NCBI GenBank assembly: GCA_905147135.1
Contig: LR990053.1
Location: 14,582,501-14,646,500 of the forward strand
Length of the DNA stretch: 64,000 nucleotides
Direction of reading: 5' to 3'
Origin: Blastobasis lacticolella
Taxonomy: Eukaryota; Arthropoda; Insecta; Lepidoptera; Blastobasidae
Part shown: piece by piece, positions 55,501 to 62,300 of the stretch
How positions within the stretch are numbered: position 1 is the stretch's first letter
How the letters are laid out: each line of letters starts with the position of its first letter
The notes under the pieces: model-generated
Told to the model about the DNA's origin: nothing
The model's input: the letters and a program-made list of their open reading frames with translations, nothing else
The model's database searches: none
Translations under genes and position numbers: made by a program

Positions 55501-56858
55501 GGGTCACCATCAATTCCGATGTCATTTGAGGTTAAGTTTCGCTCTTTCTTTAGTGCTGATAACAATTTATCCTTGGTGATTCGATTTCGGAAACGCACAA
55601 TTATAGCTCTAGGACGACCAGAGACCGGTCGTTTAGCTTGGATTCTGTGGGCTATAGGATGCGTTTCTCACAATGTATCATTACACAGGAATCTTAATAT
55701 AGTGGGTTACAATATAACAATGTTATTTTTACTCACCGATCTAACAGAGTCTCCATACTCTTGTACATGGTGCTTCTCATGATCCTGAGATGGTGGTAAG
55801 GATGGAAAGTGTCCGGTGGCTCGTCCCAGTTCATCCTGAAGCCGATGGCTTGTGCAAAAATCTGGTTCCAAGGTACTATATTCGCCTTGAAATTCAGACG
55901 GACCTGGTGAAAGAAAACGACAAGTAATTAATAATATTTGGTAGAGCCAGGAGTGTTGTATAAAGAGAACACTGCCAGAGATGGTGATAAAATGCCTGAC
56001 TAGTTCTTATAAAAGAACTACAGGGCGTATCTACAATACATTCTATCTGAATCCGAAAAAATTATGTCCGAGACAGCCACAGTATTATTTGTATGATTGC
56101 TTATGCAATGTCGCGACTGGCATTAGTCATCATTCGTGGCAAAACGTCTAGAGTCTCCAAAGGCTACAAAATAGGCAGCAGCGTTTTCTTCTGTTACATT
56201 TAAAACACTGCAATTTCCAACCCGTCTGCCATGTATGGAAATTATGGCAATCACCTAAGTCCTGCAGTGGACTGTTATAGGCAGTGATGATGATGATGAC
56301 TAGATCAGAGGACATCCGATTTCTGATGGATTTCCCTTCCTTATTCAAGTACCACATGACTTGTCAGTTGGATTCGGACCGCATGCAGTGCATAAAGACA
56401 TTAAGCAACGTATTTTACTGCGACATCTAAAACTGCACCCAAAACAGAGAAGTGCTTTCAGACTTCTATGGGTTGTAAATACTGTGGTCAAAGAAACATT
56501 GTATAATCTTATTTACACGATACAAATTCGGACATTTCGGTAGAGGCCTTTGCCATATTTGTGAAGTCAGTTAAACGTGAAAGATGAGTTTGTCCAGAAT
56601 ATCATTGTCGTACTTGTCACTTTTAAAACAGAATAATATGCAAAACATTCAAGGACAGCATTTTAACTTACAATTAATGGATACCTATATATATGATTAA
56701 TATTAAAGAATACTTACGAAAAAATGTGTGCTGTTCTTAAACCCCAAATATCGTCGTGGCCTATGATGTGTGTCCTTAATAGCATTACCGAAGTCTATTA
56801 AAACAAATACAATTAAGCAAACGTAACATAATAGTATTGCTTGGTATAGCTTGTTCAT
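46527..56858 (-). CDS. DM4/DM12 family secreted protein, gene 5 (4 coding exons, 8-kb intron)
   Basis: Minus-strand exons 56718-56858, 55737-55903, 47622-47726 and 46527-46638 join in frame to 174 aa (phases 0, 2, 2). The N-terminus MNKLYQAILLCYVCLIVFVL is a signal peptide. RPRR at 33-36 precedes YLGFKNSTHFF. Exon 2 begins VRLNFKANIVPWNQ and ends MYKSMETLLD. Exon 3 reads NLNGLHC-VRRAI-C (111, 117). Exon 4 has EDC-RKSFGL-C (154, 161), PLSILD and the stop. This is the compact form of the PF07841 family; the role is unknown and secretion is inferred. The joint from exon 2 to exon 3 crosses 8,010 bp holding two LINEs, so it needs transcript support. Both halves are complementary, in phase, and no other copy of either half exists nearby. 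An AATAAA follows the stop by 54 nt. Confidence 0.82.
47150..47570. repeat. Short direct and inverted repeats near gene 5 exon 3
   Basis: A 42-bp unit starting CATGAAAGTTGCAACTCAAC is tandemly doubled at 47437-47520. TTGCAATGTAACTGTGATG (about 47180) recurs inverted at about 47240 (CATTACAGTTACATTGCA) and in a variant at about 47535. It looks like debris of a small fold-back element in intron 3 of gene 5. Confidence 0.55.
48212..51163 (-). CDS. LINE ORF2: APE endonuclease and reverse transcriptase (element A)
   Basis: An uninterrupted 983-codon frame. Residues about 45-270 form the AP-endonuclease-like domain (NAQSI at 54, SESWL at 81, MGDFN at 188, SFHDL at 256). The RT domain has LRPISILSFLSKVLE (about 542), DFSNAFNTVDH (613), GVPQGGVLSPLLF (669) and YADD (699-702). 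A C-terminal region with LEYAD-like and RFYDKSFTVQSVRLWNALP segments follows. All catalytic boxes look intact, so it could encode active enzyme for target-primed reverse transcription. Domain order and box types place it among the jockey/CR1-like APE LINEs; the clade is not settled. The 3' flank ends near 47917-47940 in an (AAAT)n-like tail. It lies in the same orientation as its host gene, gene 5, inside intron 2. Confidence 0.93.
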   Translation of the reverse strand: MSDTGDDDHSDDFVSVTSEELNSSDSFHSIPTLADTLSSTFSDVRKNLNIVHINAQSIPAHYSDLLASFGDVDGLDAVLISESWLKPCLPSTSYSLPGFVLIRNDRTSGGGGGVAIYLKAHLPYSIISVSAQPPPTSAGEHIFIELTLSHRKVLLGVYYCPSRNIPFFKSFEALLENLAPAYSHTIIMGDFNTCMLRNDSRSSSFQSLAKACNMQFLPLNATHYFPNCVPSLLDVMLVSSPSHAAKHGQLSAEAFSFHDLIYLSYKIRPPKAKARVMYQRSFGGMVLDALRRDAQLLDWSGVLNGVTVDEQVASFNSLLVGLYDLHAPVKVIKIKHQPAPWLTDDVRVAMRRRDSAKVRYKLRPTDENRDKYKRCRNLCNKICRDAQRRHIHASVSNGDSSKVWKFLRSLGIGKPRGDALPKDININDLNRYFSSSSNLQNVAKADTLHGLSSLPSPDHPPFVLGQFGASDVEKSVMAITSNAIGSDEISRSMIVPIIDVVAPVIAHIFNTSVSTRSYPSLWKEALLFPIPKKASPVSFSDLRPISILSFLSKVLERLIQHQLSAYLTKYNLLNPLQSGFRPGHSTVTALVKITDDIRMGMERGHVTVLALLDFSNAFNTVDHDVLLGIMRSLNICEDVVEWFGSYLVGRRQRIRMGDSFSTWSKVDAGVPQGGVLSPLLFALFINNITANIRSSCHLYADDLQIYAHSTPENLAHAIETINGDLKCIADWSASHGLKINALKTQLIIIGSSRMLARVDHGALPSVCFDGIRVPFSESVKNLGVIIDRTLSWGPHIAETSRKLFASSSAMRRVRNFLPIPTKIALVQALLLPILDYADTCFTDLTEEHLNKLERLQNFCIKFIFGLRKFDHVSEFRARLGWLPIRQRRNSHVLSLLYRVLFDRCSPRYLSERFQYDSDVQSRSLRSSRDRMLVMPSHTTRFYDKSFTVQSVRLWNALPREVRCSDTPGVFRGRLKQHLLDLQI
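51792..52568 (-). CDS. LINE ORF1 (element A): coiled-coil RNA-binding protein
   Basis: 258 codons, 628 bp upstream of ORF2 on the same strand. The N-terminus (1-80) is heptad-rich and likely coiled coil. About 82-190 includes VKRCHRLGR, RPILVKFAS, GSGITLSEFL and CWTRDGNIIVLG, the pattern of the RRM/C-terminal region seen in L1-type and CR1-type ORF1 proteins that bind the element RNA. The C-terminus is basic (SSRSKRTTTKK). Reading frame intact. Together with ORF2 it makes element A a full-coding LINE. The 5' end of the element is probably near 52,640, where the A-rich tail of element B begins. Confidence 0.85.
   Translation of the reverse strand: MEAVKKSMAEMIDMFNAKLDAFQEEFKACTSPSSTCNHSSEFSAFRSVVIVGFSTMQQQVELLTHNVDRIEMRGRQKMLLVHGVDESDKEDTTGAVIGLITNKLSITDFEASDVKRCHRLGRPTKKQRRPILVKFASLETRNKIWFSKTSLKGSGITLSEFLTKARHDVFMAAREKLGVAGCWTRDGNIIVLGSDGLRHRIHTIADLKKYDAVVADTQPPGAVDPPVRHPPVIDVVPASAGKPVKPISSRSKRTTTKK
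52650..54968 (-). mobile_element. LINE element B, RT part and 3' UTR
   Basis: The 3' UTR (53231 down to about 52650) ends in AAATAAAATAAAAATAAAAA on the minus strand, the element tail. It follows the RT frame directly. Element A starts immediately beyond it. Confidence 0.75.
53232..54962 (-). CDS. LINE reverse transcriptase, endonuclease-less (element B)
   Basis: 576 codons open from near WSYVNSKRKS. RT boxes are HYRPISSLNVLGKCFE (about 145), YTDFEKAFDRVDH (213), GVPQGSILGPLFY (271) and YADD (302-305), followed by the usual C-terminal region (LEYCSSVWNP, YNKLFSDIDLFRFPKKHF). The endonuclease half is missing: an in-frame TAA lies about 10 bp upstream of the frame and the next 330 bp resemble nothing in the family. 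The RT itself has no internal stop. It is jockey-like by its DFEKAFDRVDH and YADD boxes. It is an internally deleted copy, probably immobile. Confidence 0.85.
   Translation of the reverse strand: MWSYVNSKRKSATGYPSTMTYEEKKLTTAGEICNAFSRFFEGVFVQPDNSYPVEESHNFLFSSTIDSMIMTSEEVFKCLKDIDEHKGAGSDGFPAILFKRCAESLTVPVTILFNKSLNMCHFPSIWKEALIVPIHKKGSKNDVRHYRPISSLNVLGKCFERLVYNRVWPVVKQGLPNEQHGFYKGRSTNTNLAVFTNDVLSGMGFGSQVDVIYTDFEKAFDRVDHVILLRKLCRLGIHGDLLRWIQSYVTKRQQAVVVGGHRSNFVGIPSGVPQGSILGPLFYLVYLYDIGLCFRFARFLLYADDTKIYMTIKSQKDYQMLQDDLDRLSHYYVVNKINVNTDKCVHVSFTRGVALQFQYSLNGSLLRKETSIGDLGIILDNKLTFSSHVDYIVSKAFKNLGFIHRVTKEFCDLECIKILYYAYVRSQLEYCSSVWNPQYVTYEIAVERVQMKFLKHLNYRSRMPNGDYVQSCQTHNLLTLKNRRIVQDMSLLYNTVSGTVDCPELINTMLKLCATTKRSRHTALLSVPQARTNYAANSLAVRLPKTYNKLFSDIDLFRFPKKHFLKQITYKLKNNK
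54982..55310. other. Unassigned segment between ORF1 and RT pieces of element B
   Basis: About 330 bp without recognisable coding motif, where the ORF1 end, ORF2 start and endonuclease should be. Either unrelated filler or heavily decayed sequence. Confidence 0.35.
55311..55650 (-). pseudogene. LINE ORF1 C-terminal fragment (element B)
   Basis: Minus frame with RPVSGRPRAIIVRFRNR, then the KLLSALKKERNLT and IFVNEHLTLKNKQLL segments, KGYEYVWTKNCRIYTRK and a stop at about 55311. This resembles the FP-C/baculoviral-FP-like C-terminal domain found in ORF1 proteins of many insect LINEs. The N-terminal part is gone; the fragment begins about 90 bp from gene 5 exon 2. Confidence 0.65.
56120..56302 (+). 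repeat. SINE family 1, 5'-truncated copy in intron 1 of gene 5
   Basis: It contains CTGCAATTTCCAACCCGTCT, GGAAATTATGGCAATCACC and CCTGCAGTGGACTGTTATAG, with a GATGATGATGA tail. Confidence 0.75.
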
Positions 56859-58445
56859 TTTAAATATTTGGTTACTTAGTCTTTAGTTTGATTGAATTAA
56901 TATAAACCAAATTATGTTTATTTGTAATGTTACTATACACTTTATCCGGGCATTATTGTCTCTTGTCAGATAATGGTGTCAGATATTTAAAAATTTTCAG
57001 ATTCATTATTGTATTATCACTGATCAGTTCTTATTTGTCCGATATTCAATTTTAAACCTTTTTGACACACAAATTTTTCACTGTCTAAGTGCAGTTGCAC
57101 TGTTTAACTATTACACAGTCAATAAATAATTAAAGATAATTGATGACACATTCGAACACCACTCTTCAGAGTTCAATGTTTCTATGACAGCTAAAAGTTA
57201 CAATGGTTTTGACAATGACATTATCTTCTTGAAAGTGCTAAAAACATGTCGTTCTCATGTTGACATAGTTGACACACTTTATCACGTGATTTGCGTCACC
57301 AATTTCTTCTATGGTTGTTCTAATAGGTTCCACGAAGCTACGTCTTTGTTTTTACTCCTGCGTGGATGTGTATAAGGTGAAACACTGAGTTGAGAACGAG
57401 TAATTTCTGAAATATGAACCATGGTGTTACCTAACGGAACCTGATGTAGGTCTGTATGGTTTTAAAATTTGTGTCAAGCCTCGGATGTATGTATAACCTG
57501 TGAATTAAGCTACGAGTACTAGTAGAGGATGAGTACTTTTGGATTTACATTTAAGCAAAATGAAATCAATGCAAGTACGAGTACCTTTACCACTTAGATA
57601 ACTTAGGATTTATATTTTTATCTTTCTATGCACAAAATAAAACAAAGTCGCTTCCCGCCGTCTGTCTCTATGTATCTATGTCTGTTTGTATCTATGTAAG
57701 TACACTTAGATCTATTAAACTACGCAACGGATTTTAATGCAGTTTTCAACAATAGATAGAGTGATTCAAGAGGAAGGTTTATAAGCAAGAAAAAAGGGTA
57801 GGCAGGGGTAAAGTAGGTGTACACGAACGAAGTCGCGCCGGGTCGACTAGTTACCTAATAAATGCGAGATCAAATACGAAATGAGGCCATACGCGAGAAA
57901 ACCACAGTCATAGTCAAATAATAGGATCTAATTATTATCCCTTTGTAATGTCGAACTAGACAGGGATAGACAAGTTGGAAGGGGAAGCATGGTGACAAAC
58001 TACCTATACCCATCCCCACTTTTGTCGATGTACTTATCATAATCATAAAATTTATTGCTTTCCTGTGGTTGTTACAGATGTTACAATATTTTTTAGTTTC
58101 ACACAAGTATCCTGCTAGGGCACTGTACATTACTATGTTTTTGTACAGAAACAAAATTACAACTTTATTTTATGGGCCTAAGAATATAGTTTTATATAAC
58201 TAAATTACGATTGGCGTTTAATACTAGATTGGCGTTTAATACTAGATTGGCGTTTAATACTAGGCTAGGCCAAAGTCCAAAGTTTTTAGTGAACGGTTTT
58301 TTATCACACATACATACATCAAATGCAAAATTTTTACCGAGCACGTGCAAGACGTGGAATGATTCCTCATCTCGAAGTCTTTCTTTTGCACGTCAACTTA
58401 AGTTCTAAGGCAAGTTTAAAGGTATCTCAAAGGCTGGTACCGTTT
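56859..58445. other. Divergent spacer upstream of gene 5
   Basis: The first part must hold the promoter of gene 5; no TATA box is convincing. The stretch is otherwise AT-rich with no recognised element except the 18-bp triplet at 58209-58262. Confidence 0.4.
58209..58262 (+). repeat. 18-bp tandem repeat, three perfect copies
   Basis: GATTGGCGTTTAATACTA occurs three times in a row without a mismatch, followed by a diverged GGCTAGGCC. Perfect identity suggests recent slippage. Confidence 0.9.
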
Positions 58446-58680
58446 AGTTCCACCTGATGGCAAGTGGTGACCGCCGCATATGGATGGATATAAGAAACAC
58501 TAAGGGCCCCAATGCGTTGCTCACTTTTGAACAATGCCTTGTCAAAGGAAACATTGCGACTAGGAGTTCATACCACATTTGAATAGTACGAGCGAAAAAG
58601 GTTATTTCGAACCATCGCTGTGACACCAATAGAGTTTCTACGTAGTATAGGTACACCGCCCGTGCCGTTGGCGGAATTGT
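58446..58680 (+). repeat. Dispersed repeat R5, diverged copy
   Basis: It contains TCCACCTGATGGCAAGTGGT, GACCGCCGCATATGGATG, CCAATGCGTTGCTCAC and GGAGTTCATACCACATTTG. Confidence 0.65.
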
Positions 58681-59371
58681 GGTGTGGACACTAGATCAAA
58701 TTTCCTAAGTAAAACATTTACAGGGCCTAGTCCTCGAACAGCTACAGCGTCTCTTACTTGTTTTATTCAATTCAATTCGCACATCGTAAATTCGGATGTG
58801 GTAGAAAGTTTCTAAATGTACTTTTTAAATTTTAATGTGATATTCCATTATGTTAACCCGCGTTTAAAATCATAATATAGCATGATTTCAAGGTATTTCT
58901 GATATTGTGTTGGCTTGGGTTGTGAATGCGCGCGAATTTCCATTTCCGGTGCATTTCCTTGTACGAAACAATTGAAGAAGTGCTCACGCATCTAGCGCGC
59001 GGCGCACCCTTGTGACGGGATTAAATGGTTCATTGTAAGTTTATTGTAAAACAAAAGCACGCACTACAATCATTTTCATTAAAAAAACTAGGTATATCAT
59101 TTGGTTAAACATTTAAATGTCTCAGAAGAATTTTGAACCGAGGCACTTCTCAGTATCGTGCGCTGGACATAACTTCACACCCCGTAGCTAATCTGTAACG
59201 GTACAAACTGTCTCACCGCATGTTTGTAAATCGTGATTACTATTTTGAAGTGATCCCAAAGAGATAAGCTGCGGTAAGTGTAACATTAAATTTGGTGCAA
59301 GATACTGCTTTTTATTTTACTTAATCTGTCAATTTTTGTAATAAAGCTTCTGTAAAACTGCGAGTGTAACC
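58681..59371. other. Upstream region of gene 6
   Basis: No repeat or exon recognised. A GC-rich CTAGCGCGCGGCGCACCC at about 58991 resembles the palindromic runs at 43 and 45.7 kb. The promoter of gene 6 should lie here. Confidence 0.4.
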
Positions 59372-62300
59372 ATGTTTACGAAATACAATAAGATCTTTAT
59401 ACAACTAGTGATATTGTGGTCGACAACTGATTTGTTCAGTAGTGTGTTATGTATTGATAAAGATTTTGAAAATGTAACTGGTTACGTAACTAGTCACGAA
59501 AAAAGTGGAGTACTATCAAGGAGAAAGAGGTTTATAATTTTTCCTGAAGGGAGCTCACTTCAATTAGGTAATTTTGAAATAATTAAAGGAATTTATCTTA
59601 TGAGCGAATCGCAGTCTATAATTATCTTTGAAATACGTAATCTCGATATTTGTTATACATTAATTGACTACGGTCAACAAATTAAGTTCTGTAAGTCTTA
59701 TCAATACGCCTGATACATGACGACCTGAGTGGTTCAGTGGTTGCCGGTCTGCCACGCAGAGGTTCAGTGTTCGATTCCCGGCCGAGAAATTGATGTGATG
59801 AATTTCAATTTCTGTTACGAGTCTGGGTGTTATATGTATCATAAGTATGTATTAAAGAAAGTATATAAGTAGTTTATCACTTGTCTAGCCCCCACAACAC
59901 AAGCTTTGCTTACGTTGAGGGCTAGATGGCGCTGTGTTCATTGTCCAAGCATATTTATATTTATATGATTAGTTACGTAGATTATAGTAAATAATACATA
60001 GACAAATCTTTATTTGGTCAAAAACACATTTAAAATTTCTTTAATTTTCTAGTTTTTTGCAACACATTCCCACCCGTTTTCGCGATCGGAGACATATTTC
60101 TTTGGGGATATACCGCTGCTTTGGCCTACGAGCTGCCACAAGACCCTTATTCGCCTTTTGACCACCACGGCGACCCATTGCACAGGCGAATGGATACCAA
60201 AGTCATATACTATACTGATGAAGATGGGAAAATCATATCTAAAAGGCCTTATAAGAGGTAAGGATGACTTATTTTCTTTCGAATTTACAAATCCTATAAT
60301 AGTGAATGTTTAAGTATAGATATTTGTTTGAGATACAGTCTTCAACCACACCAAGAGTTAAAGGATATATTGTTAAAAGGAGAATGTTTTAATGAAATCC
60401 TACGTCGATGAAACCGTGTGCAAAAGTTATCTAAGTATAATTACTGTAGTATAATTATGTAATCATCATAGCAGTTCTTAAAATTGTAGAATGTGTAACA
60501 TGATCTAATCTGGCCAGGTTCGCCTAGCACCTGGGTCACGGAGGTCAGATGGAAGTTGCTCCACTGCAATTATCTGAACTGACAAATCCTGGATCACGGT
60601 CAAGGCGGACCCCGGGCCCTCGTGCGCGAGAGCACAACCGGGATATTACGCCTACATGATTGAATTCCTAAAATTGTAGTATTTTACTTAAGGATATGAA
60701 TAAGAGGATTAATAAAGTCAGTTATTTTCTGACTTAGCTTTAACTCTTTAGAGTTCCAACATCATATTTGTGTATTAAATAGCTGACTTCGCTTGATTTA
60801 AATTTGTAGTTGAATGTGTTTCTCGTATATTGTATTTTTGCCATACGAATAAATAAATAAATTTGTGTATTCAAAACAGGTGCTTTTGTTTCCTACAAAT
60901 AGGTTTTTGTAGGAAACAAAAGCACCTTTTTTGAATCATTTGTACCTACAAATTGTACTTCTGTCTAGAAAAATCCGATTTATCATTATATCAGTTCACA
61001 CTACCCCACTATTGCGCCTATGCATGCATTAAACTGTTCCACAAACAGCACGCGAGCCAATCTAAATAAACGATGCACCGTATTTCGCAGAAAGTTTATC
61101 GTGAATCCGGCGTTTGCGAAACGAAGCGTCGAAGCCTTCTCGGACGGGGCCAAAAAAGCGACGGAATTCAAAATAGACAGGCAGCAGATGCACTCGGAAC
61201 ATGGCCGGGGGTACCTGAATAGGGACGGAAAATTCATGGACGCTTCGCAGACGGGATTCCACAGGAGTGCACGGTACTCGCTCTACGGGAAACTAGAGAC
61301 AATGCTGCAAGGGTATGCTTTACCACTCCGATTTCTTGTTTCTTGAGCCGTTGGCCCGCGTAATCGAATGTGCTGAAAGGTTTTTTGAGCAGATTTCAAC
61401 TTTGCGTTCGGATTCTGTTTTATTTGTTTGGAGTTCTATGTTTGGTGTGAAAATAAATTTGAATAGGGCCATTGCTAGATGCTCGTAATTAGTATTTTGG
61501 ATGTCGCCCAAAGGTTGTTTCTTTGTTGGCATTTGTTGGTTAACTTCTTTTTTAAGTTACTTAATTAATTTAATTTGGAAAATTACTTCCAAGTGATTTT
61601 GTCTATATAAGTTATCATAGGTTTAAAGTATTTGCTTAAATTATTCTCTGTCGCAATAAAAAATAGAGTGGAGTTCATATTAACTGCATTTTCAACACTG
61701 TACCACCACCGCCACTGTTAATTCAGTTCGGTCAGTATATTTACTTACTGCACTAGAAAAAAAATATTTTATCATTTTAATATGCAAATGACTTGAAACA
61801 ATTTTACTAAACTGTAGTTTTATTAGCATTTTATTCTCTATTCCAGTATGGGTGGGAACGGGAGGCAGTGCATGTTGAAAACTTTATGTTTAGTTGGACA
61901 GACGCAGCACCGACCCCAGGGGAGCTTTCTTCAGGAAATATTGAGAGCGGTGTTCACGTAAGTTTCAGTGGCAGGGCAAAGTTCAAAAAAGCTTTCACTG
62001 AAACGCCGTAGAGTAACATAGCAATACTCTTTGGCTGTAGCAAATTGGATTGCCTACTTGTCTAGCTCCGCATACACGTAGCCATCCCGAATTTTTTCCG
62101 CAAAGTATCTCAGTCCGACGCGGAGGCTGTATTTATTTTAAAATGAGTAAGGTTTTTATTCCTTTGTGCAAATAGAAACTGAAATGAAACGTTATAGGAG
62201 CTGCTTGTTGATGATGCTTTGTGAATTTAAATTATTACGTAAAAATATTCATGCTCTGGCTCACAATATCACGGTTTGCACGTGGTAGTTGTCAACGTTT

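Noticed and set aside
59729..59790. tRNA-Gly gene
   Set aside because: Boxes and anticodon loop are tRNA-like, but the acceptor stem does not pair and the same sequence with the same 3' body is repeated at 63731, so it is a SINE head.
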